DNA from: a virus
Length of the DNA stretch: 64,000 nt
IMG/VR virus record: IMGVR_UViG_3300026488_000021
Span: 18,023 to 82,022 of that record
Strand: one strand, 5' to 3'
Shown: positions 1-12,430 of the stretch, in pieces
Layout of the letters: every line of letters starts with the position of its first letter
Position numbering within the stretch: position 1 is the first letter of the stretch
Position numbers and translations under genes: made by a program
Notes under the pieces: model-generated
What the model was told of the DNA's origin: nothing
Databases searched by the model: none
What the model saw: only the letters and a program-made list of their open reading frames with translations

Positions 1-3000
1 AAGTTGTTTTATTGAGATACTGAATTAGAAAAATTATTACAAGATAAAGATATAAGATGATTGCAAAATTATTATAAAAATCTAGACAAAAAAGCTGCAC
101 AATATGATTTGGAGAATGCTGATGCTGCTCTAACCACATTAAACAGTCATACATATTTCCTAGAAAAAGTAAAAGATAAAATATTTTTTGCAGATAAAAC
201 TACGGTTGAAAGGAATACAAAAAGAATTTATAAAGATTGATTTAGAGATTTTTCTAATTTATATGATATCCGGAATGAAAGTAAATTTAAATATTGAGAT
301 ATCCTAAACCAATTAAGAAAAGAGAATAAGACAGAAGAGTATAATATCTCTGAAATACTAAACCAGATAAATCAACAAAGATGAACAAATTATAAATTTG
401 TATGATTTGTTAATAAAGATACTGCTCTTTTACAGGATTCTGAATGAAATGTTTTTGTAGTAAATACCTGAATGTTCCAACAAGATATCGATACAATCAT
501 AAATTACTTTTCTGCTGATATCGGTTGAGAATATTGAATGAAAGATTTTACACATGCAAAAGAAATAACAAAAAACAAATTTTGAGAAGATATTGCTAAC
601 AATATTTCAGATGTAGAAAAAGTTGCATATATAGAAGAACAATATAAAGAATTAAAAAAGAGATTCGATGAGTGAAAATTGTGAGACTTAACAAAAGAGG
701 AGGTTCAAGAACTTATCAGTTGATTAGAGAAAGAAGCAGATAGTTTGATAGAAGATAACCTAATAAGATATACTGAATTAGTTCATAAGTTTCCTGAGTA
801 TATAACTGGGAAGTTAGAACATAGATTTTGAGAAAATGTATTATCTACATTTTGAATTAATAGTTATTTAGTAAATTTATTGTCTAACATTGAATTAATT
901 GAAGAATATTCACCTGAATTAGCTACTATGATTAAGAAAATTTTAAGGGTTAATGAAACAAAAGTAAAGGATTTACAGATAGATTTATTAAAAAAATTAA
1001 ACACTTTAATTACAGAAAATCCTAAAATTGTAGATGAAATAGAGCAATACGAACCTATGATGGTAGTATTAGATACATTACAAAAGAGAATAAAAAACTT
1101 AGAAACAGATAAATGAATAAAATTAGAGGATGAGTTTTATATGTATTATCAAAAAGAATTATTAAATTTAGATAATTATGAAGATAAACTGATAAAATTT
1201 AAGAATTACATAAACCAATATTTAGAGAATATTGGTAAATGAGATTATAAGATTACAGATGAACAAATTATGGTTCAGAGGAATTTGTTCGAAAGGAGTA
1301 AAAATGCATTTTCAAAAGAATGATATGTTTGATATGCGTTCTTAAAATACTGAATTGATACTTCTATTAGAGTCCCATTTAAATATAAAATTAAAACTGA
1401 CTTACAGGTAATAACAAGAGAATTTGTAAAAGCTTATCCAAAGTTGGATGAAAATATATTATATGATAAGATAATAGATATTTTTTCTAAAAACAAAAAC
1501 TTAATTGTATGATTTAATAATCTTAGATCAACATTTGAACCTTTTGATAAAGCATACCAAGAATCTGTTTGAAGCCAATATAGTTTGATAGATATATTAC
1601 TACAAAAAGCTTGAATGAATGAAAACAATATTAAGAGAATCAAAGGGGATTTATATTGAAAATCAGTATTTTGAGATAATAAATGGTATGAAGTAATTTG
1701 AATAATTAGAGACATTTATTATAAAACTTCTATGACATTATTTGGTGGTAAAGGTTTATCTATTGCTTTCCAGAACTTATATACAATTCCTGAATCATTA
1801 TCATTATATCAAATAAAAAATCCTTGACAATATAAGGAATTCTTAAATATATTAAATGAATTAAATAATCAAAAAATAAAAAAGAAATTAGAACAAGAAA
1901 TATTCTCGCCATTAGAAAATGAGATTATAAAATATTCTGAAAATAACAAACTTACTTGGGATATTAGGATAGCAAATAAATTCAATTTATGGTTATACAA
2001 AATTCTTAAAAAATTTAATTTAAATAGTTTAGCTGATGCTGTATTAAACAAGAAACTTGTTCAGCAATTGAATTGAGTTATATTTAATCCTGCTGGTGTG
2101 GTAGATGAATTAGCTAAAAAAACTTTTGTTAAAGACAAAATATTTGACTATGTTCTTAACGATGCTTGAATTGATATGAATGAATTGAAATTATTAGTTG
2201 ATAAAGCTAACAAATGAGATTTAGAAGCATTAGCTACAATTAATAAACTAATAGATGATGCGAATGAAAAAGCTTTGGTAGAATATACAAGATTGTATAA
2301 AGTTGCTTATCATGCAGGTTTAACTAGGAATTCGTTTTCTAGACATATCTTCTTAAATATATTCTCTTCTTGGTGAAGTAAAAAATTTGCGTCATATATG
2401 ACAGACATATTTATTACACCTATTAGAGATGCTGCTACAATTTATAGAATAACTTGAAGTACAAAAGCAGCAACAGCTAGTTTATTTTCATCACTAGTTA
2501 AATCAAAAAGATTACAAGCAATTCTAAAACAATTATATATGGCTTCATTTTTAATATACAATATCCATAAAGATACAGAAGTTGACTGAGATGAAGTAAA
2601 AGCTATAAAAGAAGCACTAATCCCATTCCAAGCATTTCAATCGTTTGTTTTAACAAGAGCTATTGGTAAAGCTATTGACTACTGACTTATAGCATACAAA
2701 GATGATGCTGATTTTTGAAAAACATTGTTATGGACTTTACACTGATTTTGACAAGCAGTATTTAGTAATTTTATGAAAGATGTAAAATACTTTTGACAAT
2801 TAGTGTGACAACCAGCTATATATTTAGCTATGTGAAAAGATGACCAAGCTATTTACACATTCTTTTATAATCTTGTAAATGCAGCAAATACTACATTATC
2901 GTATAATATGTTTGATCAATATAAATGAGTATATACAACAAGATTTGATAGTAAAACTAGATTGTGATTGTTAGAATGAGCCTTATGATTTCCATTAACA

Positions 3001-4470
3001 AAATGGTGAGAAGAGAAATGGGATCTTGTAAATGAGAACAAATATAAAGAGTTTTTAAAGAAATGAATGTCTAGTATAGTAAAGGATTATAAATTATCAT
3101 TTTTATGAAGTTATTACGCAGCCAGTTATTCATATAAGTTTACTAAGCTATGACAACAATTAGATAGTGATGTTGACTTTAAAATAATGAAAGAAACTTG
3201 AGAAATTCCTGATAGTTTATTAGAAGATGATAAGAGTATAAATAAATTGTATAACTTTATAACAAAATCTGATTACTTACAATGATGGAATCTGGAATGA
3301 TGAACAACTGAATGGCAGTGAAAATTGTGATTAATATTTAATGAGCTACAAGAAAAATGATATGACCTAAATAAACTTATTGTAATAGTTAATTCTAGTT
3401 TAATTAAGTGAGATACACAGACAGCATTAAAATTGCTAGCTTGATTAGACACAAAAGCAGGTGCAACTATGATTACAGCATATATGGCGCAAAAGGAATA
3501 CCAATCATTAGTAAATAATTTAAAAACATCTTTGTGAGTTAAGAAAATATCTGATATACCACAAGACACATTAAGACAAATAAAAGTAAATATTATTAAA
3601 AAATACCTTCCTGTATTAGAATGATTAGATAAGCATTTACACTCAAAAGTATCATGATACTACATACAAAAAACATATTGAGATAATAAAGACTTATATA
3701 CAAATGATATTAAAAAAGATATGGAATTAGAGTTATTTGCAGAACTAATAGATTTACAAAAAACAGATTTTAATAATCAATTATTTACTAGTATCCCTGC
3801 TAAGTTATTGAGAGATACTGATAAAGAAAACTTCCAACCTATGTTAGATAGACTTTGGAATTTAATAGATAATTTATGAGTATCATCTACTACAAAGACT
3901 ATTGCTAAAACTGCATTGTTATATGCAAATTTAAATAAGGTTAAGGATTTATTATTATCTAATCCAGATAAATATTGACCTTACGTAAATAAACTTGCTG
4001 ATTTAATTTGGGAAACAGACAAGAGAATTCAAGCTAATCCGGAAATATTAGAATGATTATTTTCAAACAATACAAAGGTAAAACCAAATAGATTTGGATT
4101 AGTAGATACAAAACCTGCTAAATTAGCTAGGCATATAAAGAAAGAGATTTCTAAACTAAAAGAGTTAACTTTAAAACTACCGACATATAAACCAAAAGCA
4201 TTCTCAAAAATTAAATATTCGGTATACAATCCTAAAACTTTAAAAACTAATATTAAAATAGATGCAAATAAAATCTGAATTAGAAGAGAAAAATTGAAAC
4301 CAATCAACCCAGGACAACTTAGAACTGAAATCCTTAGAACAAGAGAAAAATATATTAAAGCCAAAAGAGCTAGGAAACCTAAAACAAAACCTGTTGGAAA
4401 AACATACAAGAAGACAAAACCAAATAAAGCAACTAGAACAAAAATTAAACCAAGTAGGGTTAACAGATAA
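1..4470 (+). CDS. Giant virion-type protein, 5' end outside window
   Basis: The frame is open from the first base to TAA at 4468-4470 (1489 codons visible) with many in-frame TGA read as Gly. The protein is mostly helical and charged, with amphipathic and hydrophobic stretches around residues 770-1010 and a strongly Lys/Arg-rich tail over the last 90 residues. I recognise no catalytic motif. Size, composition and position upstream of fibre genes resemble the very large internal virion or polyvalent proteins of podovirus-like phages that enter the host with the DNA; this role is inferred. The last 209 bases overlap the next gene in another frame. Confidence 0.9.
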
Positions 4471-4939
4471 TTTTACCTTTAAAAAATTAAAAGATCAAAT
4501 ATTTAATTCTATCAGGATAGCTCCTAATTGAGAAGCTATTCCTGATTTTCCTAATATGCTATCAGCAATTAAAATACGGAAAATCCTTAGATGATACCAA
4601 AAAAAAGGTCTAACTCTCGAAGACCTTTTATGATTGACTGATGAATTATCTAATAAGGCAAAAGTTCACATTTTATTAGATGAAATTTGATTAACCGATG
4701 AGGCTGTATTTGAACAATTAAAATATATTATGGAGAATGCTTATTTTGTTGTAAAAACTGAGGACTGATATGTAAAAGCTCCTGAAAATAAAACCATAAA
4801 TATGGCTGTAAGAGAATATAGTCTGTTAAAAGATTACATCGAAGATGATACTATGAATGCTTTAAATTTGTTTAAAGTAGATAATCACAGATTACAAATA
4901 ATCTTTTGAGATGAATTATCTCTTCCAGATTACCATTAG
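4262..4939 (+). CDS. Hypothetical protein, long overlap with upstream gene
   Basis: A 225-residue frame begins at ATG 4262 and ends at TAG 4937-4939, in a different frame from the giant upstream gene, which it overlaps by 209 bases. The N-terminal 70 residues are Gln/Glu/Lys/Leu-rich (coiled-coil-like). The rest looks like a soluble helical domain with acidic patches. In-frame TGA is used for Gly. A later start (ATG 4556) would remove the overlap but cut the protein by almost half. No family recognised. Its 3' end also overlaps the convergent nuclease gene by 68 bases. Confidence 0.7.
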
Positions 4940-5240
4940 GCTTCATCTGATAAAGGGATGAAGCTTTTTCTTTTTTAAAATAAACTAAAACAAAAGCATT
5001 TGGATACAATTCTTTTAGGTTACCTATTTGATGTTCTTTTAATAGTCTCTTAATATTTGTTTTTGAGGTTGGTGCTACTTTCAATTCTACTGCTTTTATG
5101 TTTCATTTATATGATATAAATGTATCAAAGGGTTTTCTAACATTTCAAATATCTGGAATTTTATAAATCCATCATCACATTTGTCTTATTAGTTTAGTAA
5201 AAACAGCTTGAAAATCTTTTTCTTTTTCTATTGAAATCAT
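4872..5240 (-). CDS. PD-(D/E)XK endonuclease, Holliday-junction-resolvase-like
   Basis: The 122-residue protein has the restriction-endonuclease-like core in the expected order: PFD with Asp39, then an ELK signature (Glu52, Lys54), followed by a conserved-looking HQ at the start of the next helix. This matches the RecU/Hjc/VRR-NUC class of junction resolvases and related phage nucleases. Two consecutive TGA codons give Gly22-Gly23. It is the only leftward gene inside the rightward fibre region and converges on the preceding gene with a 68-base tail-to-tail overlap. The family call is firm at fold level; the precise substrate (junctions or other branched DNA) is inferred. Confidence 0.8.
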
Positions 5241-5290
5241 TGATAAGTTTGTTATAAAATTTAAAGATATTTATTCCTTATAATAAAGAT

Positions 5291-5662
5291 ATGAAATACA
5301 ATATTCAAGATTTAATTAAGAAAGCTGTATCATTAGAAAAAAGAATGATTGACAATAATAATAAACAAGCACTTATAGATTATCTTAATTTGTTTACTCA
5401 GATAAAAACTATTGTTGAGGATTTAAGAGTTACTATGTTTACTGATTTCTTAGAGAATAATTGATTACAACAATTCTCAATGTTAAGAACTGACGATAAT
5501 ATCGCTACTGTTATTATTGCAGAATGAAGACCAAAAGAAATTGTAGATGCTGCTAAGAATTTTAGAAGATGTAAAATTTTGTTAGCAAGAATGCATAAGT
5601 TTATAGATGCATTACCAGATAGTTATTTAAAAGTAAATATAACAGATTTAGAAGTAAAATAG
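5291..5662 (+). CDS. Hypothetical protein
   Basis: A 123-residue frame from ATG 5291 to TAG, with two TGA-encoded glycines. It looks helical and soluble, with an N-terminal charged helix and a Cys near residue 92. No family recognised. It is the first rightward gene after the nuclease and lies 4 bases before the fibre-like gene at 5667, so it is probably cotranscribed with the fibre genes. Confidence 0.8.
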
Positions 5663-5666
5663 TATA

Positions 5667-6170
5667 ATGCCAAAAACTTTAACAAAAGTGAAGAGAGAGA
5701 TTATTGTTTTGAATAATGTTACCCATAAAGAAGAAATTATAAATCAATGATGAGTAACAAAATTTTTACAATTAGATGACACTCCAAATTCTTTTTCTTG
5801 ACAAGCTTGAAAAGTTGTAGTTGTTAAAGACACAGAAGATTGATTAGAATTTTCTTCTGCTAGCAATGTGAAAGAGTTGTGAGATTTAGAAGATGTGGAT
5901 TTAACTTGAATACAAGATAAATTTATTTTAAAATATGATGCTAGTAGTTGAACTTGGAAAGTATCAGAGGATAAATCTGATAAATATTATGAACAAGAAT
6001 TTACTGATGCTACTAGTGTAGATGTACCTCACAACCTTTGAAAGTATCCTTGTGTGATTATAATGGATACAACCTGAATGGCTTTACAATGAGATATTCA
6101 ATATGTAGATTTAAATAATGTGAAAATTTATTTTAACGAAGCGACTAGCGGGAAAGTAGTGTGTAATTAA
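5667..6170 (+). CDS. Tail-fibre-like structural protein
   Basis: The protein has 167 residues and many TGA glycines. The N-terminal part carries the linker phrases seen in the other fibres here (GQAGKVVVV, TEDGLEF). The C-terminal 70 residues hold a small beta domain with a VPHNLGKYP motif, matched by ITHNL in the next gene; this type of domain is common at phage fibre tips. Followed by a hairpin. The structural role is inferred from motifs shared with neighbouring fibre genes. Confidence 0.8.
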
Positions 6171-6173
6171 TCT

Positions 6174-6203
6174 TGCCTGTGTAATAGTCACAGGCAGAAT
6201 GTT
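6174..6203 (+). terminator. Hairpin after fibre gene, possible terminator
   Basis: An 8-bp stem TGCCTGTG/CACAGGCA with a 7-nt loop directly follows the stop codon. The T-rich tract is short and offset, so termination may be partial. Confidence 0.45.
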
Positions 6204-6224
6204 TTATATCTTATAGTTATAGAA

Positions 6225-7235
6225 ATGGCAAGAAAATTCTTAGTTGATTTAGATCTAAACCAAAACCAGTTATTGAACGGTGTTATTCATAAAGGAACAT
6301 CTGAGCCAACATCAGCAGTTGAAGGACAAATTTTTTTCAATACATCGGAAGATAAGCTTAAAATTTATGATGGCTCTGCTTGGATTGTATTACAAGATAA
6401 TGCTAGTGCATTATTATCAGATTTAAATGATACAGATATCCAATCTGTTGCAGATGCGCAAGTATTAATTTATAATTCATCTACTGGTAAGTGGGAAAAT
6501 AAAACTTTATCAGGGGATATATCAGTAGATAATACAGGAGCTGTTACAATTAATGATGGTGCGGTTCAATTTGATGATATTGATAGTAATGCCATCTCAT
6601 CTGACTTAGCAAATGATGCTAGTTCTACAAAAGTAGCGAGAGCGGATGCTGTTAAGTCTTATGTTGATAACGCTGTTGCAACTACTGATGCATTCACACT
6701 TAAAGGTGAGATTGATGCTAGTACAAATCCAGATTATCCTGCTGCTGATGCTGGTGATGCTTATGTAATTAGTGTTGCTGGTAAAGTTGGTTGAACTAAT
6801 GGTACACCTGTGGAAGTAGGTGATATGATTATCTGTAAGCAAGATGGAACTGCTAGTTGAGACGAGGCAACAGTAGGTGATAAGTGGATTAAGATACAAA
6901 GAAACACTGATTACGCTACAACTGATGTAATGGGTCTTGTTAAATTAGCTACACAAGCAGAAGCAGAAGCTAAATCTGATACTCAAAAAGTAGTAACACC
7001 TGCTACATTAGTAAACTATACAAAAAGGTTTTCACAAGCATTTGGTAATACAACTGATACAAGTTATACAATTACACATAACCTAGATAATAAGTTTGTA
7101 GTTGCTAAGGTTTATGATAGCTCAACAGGAGCAGAAGTTGAAACAGATATTACTTTGATTGATAATAATTCTTTAAGAGTAGATGTCTCAACAGCACCAG
7201 GCGATAATGCATTGACAATTGCTATAATTGGATAA
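6225..7235 (+). CDS. Tail fibre protein with Phage_fiber_2-type repeat
   Basis: 336 residues. The N-terminus (MARKFLVDLDLN) is followed by extended beta/linker sequence typical of phage fibres. Residues 236-261 carry the recurrent fibre motif GLVKLATQAEA...VTPATL. The C-terminus is an HNL-type tip domain like that of the preceding gene. Only two glycines use TGA; the others use GGT, GGA or GGG, so codon use differs from neighbouring fibre genes and suggests either high expression or recent exchange with a standard-code phage. Ends at TAA before a strong hairpin. Confidence 0.9.
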
Positions 7236-7244
7236 TAATTTATA

Positions 7245-7267
7245 GGGGAGGTTTCTTCCTCCCTTTG
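7245..7267 (+). terminator. Hairpin terminator candidate
   Basis: GGGAGG/CCTCCC stem with a 6-nt loop, followed by TTT, ten bases after the fibre stop codon. Confidence 0.5.
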
Positions 7268-7302
7268 AATTGTTGAATACTTTAATTGAATAATTCAAAT
7301 TG

Positions 7303-7506
7303 ATGAAGAAACTTAACCCTATTGAGCTAAAAAAAATACAATCAACTGCACAAGCCGATAATTGATATGTAAAACTTTATATAAAAGATGATGGAAATCT
7401 ATATATACAAGACGAGAATTGAAATGAAAAGATGTTAGCTGTAAATGGAGAATTAGTTGATCTAAACACTAAGAAATATATGTGGCTTATGAGTTTAAAT
7501 AATTAA
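7303..7506 (+). CDS. Small fibre-associated protein
   Basis: A 67-residue frame from ATG 7303. Its centre (YVKLYIKDDGNLYIQDENGN) resembles the C-terminal phrase repeated in the larger fibre proteins of this window. It may be a fibre cap or a detached fibre module. Lies 8 bases before the next fibre gene. Confidence 0.7.
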
Positions 7507-7514
7507 TAACTAAG

Positions 7515-8150
7515 ATGAAACCAATTGTTTTAGAAAATTGATATTCATTAGTAGCTTCACTGTGAGAAGCTACAAATAGTAGCAATGTAAATTATTGTAT
7601 ATCATACAGTATAAGTTGAACTAGTTTTGAAGAAAAGATAGCTGTATGATGATTATCTAATACTAGCGATACTACACTATTAGACAATCAAACTACAGAT
7701 AAATATGTTATAGCTAACATATCGTTTTATAATGAAGACGATATTCAACATACTATTTATCTAAAAATTAATGATTGAACTAATACATATACAATCGAAA
7801 AATATTGAATAAGTAATTGAGATAGTACCTGATGAGACTGAGCTTGAAACTGAGTAGATGAAAAGGTAAAAGCTGATAGTTGAGATCCTATTGCTTGATA
7901 CTTGTCTGATAAAGTAGATTGAAATACTATTGAAGTTGATAGTAATAATCATAATATTAAAGTAGCACAAGCATATGACGCTATATTAGTACATAAAAAT
8001 TGAGATGAAACTATATGATGAAATAAGATATTTAGTAATAACCTAGAAATAAGCAATCCTTGATGATGACTTGTTCTTACAGATAGTAATGGGAATAGGT
8101 ATTTATTAAAAGTAGATGATAATGGAGATTTAGAACTTAATAGTCTATAA
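7515..8150 (+). CDS. Tail fibre protein
   Basis: 211 residues, about 20 of the glycines encoded by TGA. The first half is a beta-rich domain. The second half contains modules found again in the fibre at 60664 (AGYLSDKVDG, VHKNGDETIGG) and ends with NGNRYLLKVDDNG plus LELNSL, the terminal motif shared by several fibres here. Its stop overlaps the next start (TAATG), showing translational coupling. A receptor-binding fibre role is inferred from architecture and location. Confidence 0.85.
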
Positions 8151-9055
8151 TGTATGGTAGATTAAAAGCACAAAACTTCTACAAAACTACATTAGCTTCA
8201 CAAATACCTGCCTGAGATCCTTCTGATACAACAGAGAAATCTTTCCAAGTATCAGAAGCTCCTGTTGGTAAAATGTGATGGTTAATTGTAGATTTTGTAA
8301 ATAATAAAAGAGAAATCATCTTTTATCATAATGTAAATTGAAATACAGTTTATTATTATGATTATAATAGACAATATCCGTCTTATACTCACGAGATTGG
8401 TAGTATAATACAAATGAATGATGTGGCTGAAATTATAAATCGGTTAAGTAATAATATAGATGATTTGTGATATATACAAAAGAAAACTTGATTAAACATA
8501 CTGGTAAGATGAGGTATTGTATTCTGAAAGAATTGACCAATTGAAATATGAGATACAGAAATTATATTAGATGATAATTCTACAAGTTATATTGTTGTTG
8601 ATTTTAATGACAATTTAATTAAAAAAGTAGATAGTATAGAGGTTAATCATATACCATTAGCAAGAGTTGTGACAGCTTGATGAAATATTATAACAATTAA
8701 TAATATTAAGTCTACTGTAAGATGATATATAACCTGGGATATGATAGATAAAAGCTGAAGTAAATTAAATGATATAGAAGATGTTGATGTTGATAGCGTC
8801 TCGGATTGAAAGGTGTTGATATATAATTGAGTATGAAATAAATGGCAAGCTGGCTGAAATGTTACATCTGAACATTTCACTGATTTAATTGATACGCCAG
8901 GTGGGTATTCCGGTGAATGATGAAAGATGTTATATGTAATGCCTGATGAAAGTTGAATATGATTCACTAAGGATGTTATTTTACAATGAGATGATTGAAA
9001 TATTTATCAATTAAAAGTTAATTCTGACTGATTATTAGAATTACATTCTTTATAA
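8150..9055 (+). CDS. Tail fibre protein
   Basis: 301 residues starting on the overlapping TAATG. The protein contains the fibre linker SGSKLNDIEDVD, seen in variant form in the fibres at 48535 and 60664, and ends with the shared terminal motif (YQLKVNSDG, LELHSL). Glycine is very often TGA. Beta-rich, no enzyme motif. It belongs to the same fibre operon as its neighbours. Confidence 0.85.
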
Positions 9056-9068
9056 TTAAACAATTAAG

Positions 9069-10112
9069 ATGACTTTAAAAGGTATAAATGCTAGTGAATA
9101 TAAAAGAAATTGAGTCGCTGAAATGCAACCTAATTGACTTATGGTGCTTAATAGTAATTGAGATGTAGAAGCACCTAGTGGTAAGAAGTTTGTTTGAGAT
9201 GGGAGTGGATTAAGTAATATTCAAGCACAGACTTTTGTTTTTGGCGATTGAAGTGATTGAGATTTAATAATAACATCTTGAACTACTAATCTGAACTTAA
9301 ATCAAGCTTATCAATTTTCTAGCATAAATATTGCTAGTGGTGCTACATTGTCGACAACAGATACAAACTGAAATATGCTAATTAAATGTAATTGAGATGT
9401 TCAAATCGATTGAGATATAGATTTAAATGGTAAGTCGTATTTAGACTTTAAGTCTCTATTTTGAATAGAAATTAGTTGATGAATATGATGAACTGCTTGA
9501 AGATGATGATATTGATGAACTGTTGATGGTGGTGATGGAACTGGTGAATGATGACACTCATATATGGTATATACGAATTACTACAGCAAAGATTGAGGTC
9601 AATGAAGTTGATGAGGTTGATGAGGGGCAGTAGACGAGGATGAACATTCAAATTGAGGAATCGGTACACTGACTACTGGTGGTAATTGATGAAGTGTTAG
9701 TGATGCAACTTGATGAAAGGGAGGTGACCCAGGTGAAAGATGATTAGCTTGATGAGGACTTGTACTTAATTGTAAGAATATAGAATTGAATGGTAATATA
9801 TATCTGAATTGAGAAGACTGATGAAATTGAGAAAATGGTACAAATTGAACTAGAAGTAGTACATACGAGACTAATGCTGGTGGTTGATGAGGTGGTTGAG
9901 GTAGTGGTTGATGAGGTGGTTGATTTTTTATACTTTTTACACCCAAAGATATTACATTAAGTAATATTTATGTTAATTGAGGTAATTGATGAATAGGTGG
10001 TCTATGATGACAATGAACTGCTGGAAGTGATTCTAACTGAGATAATTGATGAGATTGACAAGCTGGTGCTAATGGGAATATTAAATTTATAAATGTAAAT
10101 AAATTATTCTAA
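9069..10112 (+). CDS. Glycine-rich tail adhesin
   Basis: 347 residues. Begins with the motif INASEYKRNG, nearly identical to the start of the kelch-like gene at 63101. Residues 135-345 are extremely glycine-rich, with runs such as GG-G-GGG and NGGNGGIGG encoded mainly by tandem TGA plus GGT. Such poly-Gly sandwich domains occur in receptor-binding adhesins, for example T-even gp38. An adhesin function is therefore likely but inferred. In a standard code the gene would be unreadable. Confidence 0.85.
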
Positions 10113-10382
10113 ATGCATATAGAACTATTATTTAATAACGAGTTCATAGTCTGACTTAGAACTAATTGGCATAATCCTAAAAATCCCCCCAAACCAGAGA
10201 ATGTCTATAATCTACCTGCTAGTGAGGTTAAAAGACTTATAGAATTTTTAGCAGGTAGACCTGTTGTAAAATGTTTGGATAATGAAAAACCAGACTTTGA
10301 ATATCATAATCTAAAATTAAGAGCACTTGATTTAGGTAATGTAAAAGCTTTAAAATCGGTTAAAAGATATTTAGATAAATAA
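10113..10382 (+). CDS. Small protein after adhesin
   Basis: 89-residue frame starting directly after the adhesin stop (TAA then ATG). Contains a Pro-rich segment near residue 25 and a basic C-terminal helix. No family recognised. The position suggests a fibre accessory protein. Confidence 0.75.
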
Positions 10383-10393
10383 TTTTTCAAAAA

Positions 10394-10870
10394 ATGTTCT
10401 ACTGAATTAAAAATTGAAAAGTGTTTATTATAAGTGAAGAGAAAACAAAAGTAAAAGTAGATAAATGGGTAGAAAGTGATGTAGTCAATTGAGTTTATGA
10501 AGATTGAAAAATTGTACCAAAAGAAGAAAGTGAAGAATACAAAAAACAAATGGAAGAATATAAACAAAAAATGTTAGAAGAAGAAATACAAAAAATAAAT
10601 AAATGTTTTGACAAAACAATTAAAGATTATATTAAGGCCTACCCAGAAATGGAAGTAGAAACCTGGGAGACAAAGAGAGTAGAAGCTGAAAAAGTACTAG
10701 CTTGACAAGAAAGTGAATATCTAAACAAGCTAGCAGAAGCAAAAGGTGTAGATGTTAAAGAACTAGCCAAAAAAATAAAAGAGAAAGCAGATGCTTATGC
10801 TGATATGTATACTAAACTAGAAGCTGAAAAAGATAAAAAAATAGAAGAGTTAAAACAAAAACTTAAATAG
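10394..10870 (+). CDS. Tail-fibre-assembly-like protein (DUF4376-type)
   Basis: 158 residues. After a short beta N-terminus and a long charged helix, residues 86-140 match the widespread phage pattern YPEMEVETWETKR..EAEKVL followed by LNKLAEAKGVDVKELAKKI, found in tail-fibre assembly and DUF4376 proteins next to fibre genes. The likely role is chaperone or structural partner of the adhesin. It is the last gene before a strong terminator. Confidence 0.75.
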
Positions 10871-10917
10871 GGCAACCGCCCTATGATTAAATTGAAAAAT
10901 AAAGACAAATGACTATA

Positions 10918-10949
10918 CTACCACATATAGTGGTAGTTTATTTTTTTAT
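10918..10949 (+). terminator. Intrinsic terminator of fibre operon
   Basis: CTACCAC/GTGGTAG stem, 5-nt loop, followed by TTTATTTTTTT. A clear Rho-independent terminator on the + strand. Confidence 0.85.
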
Positions 10950-10960
10950 ATACATACATA

Positions 10961-12427
10961 ATGAAACACGATAGAGAAGTCTTATTGCGCGTAAAAGAGT
11001 TAAACGAACAAGGATACAAATCTAAAGAAATTAAAAAAATAATTGAAGAAGAATTATGAATTGTTGTTAGTGATAGAACAGTGAGATGGTGGTTAAAAAA
11101 TAAAATTGATGAACTTGAAAACGATTTAAAAAAGTTAAATGATGAAATAGAAAGCAGACAGACATTTGAGATTATAGAGAATGAAGATTGAAGTGTAGAC
11201 ATTGTAATGTATAGGAAAGTATGAGAAGAAAAACATAGGTATGTGTTTCCGTTAGAATTAATAGTTAATATATTTAAGGATTATTCTAGATATGGATGAA
11301 ATCTATCTTGATTACAAGTTCAAAGGAAATACAACTTAAAACCTGAAGCTTGGCAATTACTTAAGAATAGATTAAACTTGTACAAAGATAGTGATGTAAT
11401 TCCTGATTGGGCGTTGGAATATGTAGAATGAAAATGGTGAGAGGATAAGGTTGAAGAAGTGATTAGAGATGTAACATATGAAGCTGTACAGAATAAATAC
11501 AAGAATAAATTAGTAAAACAATATGAAAGACAAAAAGATAGAGAATACGAGAAAGCTATCAAAAAACTATATGACTTAGAGGAGTTTTTATGAATGTTAA
11601 AAGAATACCTGGAATCTTATAACCCTGAGAAAATTATTACAGCTGAAGATTTAAACAAACTACACAGACAAAACTTAGATAAACATAATAACGATACATT
11701 ATATACTGCAATAACTGATATACATATCGGTAAAGAAGATACAGATAAAATTATAGAAAGAATAAAACAGGTTACCGAATATGTTTGTAATAGACCAGAA
11801 AGAAATGTTAAGTTGTTTATATTATGAGACATACTTGAAACTATTGTAAGATGATGAATGCATGTATGACAGACAGATGATATGGATTGACCATATGGAT
11901 TTGATTTGATAATGAAAACTGTTGAAGTATTTGAAGAGATGTTTGTTAGAATATATAGCAGTTGAAAGAAACTAGATGTATATGGTATAACTTGAAATCA
12001 CGATCGTATTGGTCAAAAAGATAGCTTTGAATATACAGGGTGACTTATTATTTATGAAATGATAAGAAGATGACTGCAACAACTAGAAATAGAAATTAAC
12101 TATCTAAGAGAAGTTTGGAATACAGTAGAGACAGATGATTTTACCTTTATACTTCAACATTGACATATTTGATGAACTAAGAGAAGATTGTCTGATATAC
12201 TATGGGAATATGGGAACTCACAGAAATATAATATCTTACTTCAAGGTCATATACATTCTTGAGTACTTGAAGAATGAAATAGAAAATGAATGAGGATTAT
12301 TGTGCCATCGCTAGCTGGTGATTGAATGTACAATAAAGCCTTATGAATCAGTAGTAGCACCTGATTTGTAGTAATTAAAAAATGAATTAAAGATAAGCCC
12401 GAGGTGAGTTTTATTTATTTAGATTAA
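10961..12427 (+). CDS. HTH plus calcineurin-like metallophosphoesterase
   Basis: 488 residues. The N-terminal 50 residues look like a resolvase-type helix-turn-helix (SKEIKKIIEEE, then SDRTVRWWL). The C-terminal half is a complete calcineurin-like metallophosphoesterase: DIH (Asp253, His255), GD (Gly289-Asp290), GNHD (345-348), HGH (400-402) and GHIH (429-432). The Gly in GD, GNHD and HGH is encoded by TGA, which is strong proof of code 25. Family members hydrolyse phosphodiesters or phosphomonoesters with two metals; the DNA-binding domain suggests a nucleic-acid substrate, which is inferred. Confidence 0.92.
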
Positions 12428-12430
12428 TAG

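Noticed and set aside
11594-11827. Stand-alone 77-codon gene inside the phosphoesterase
   Set aside because: It is the stretch between two TGA glycines of the 488-residue protein.
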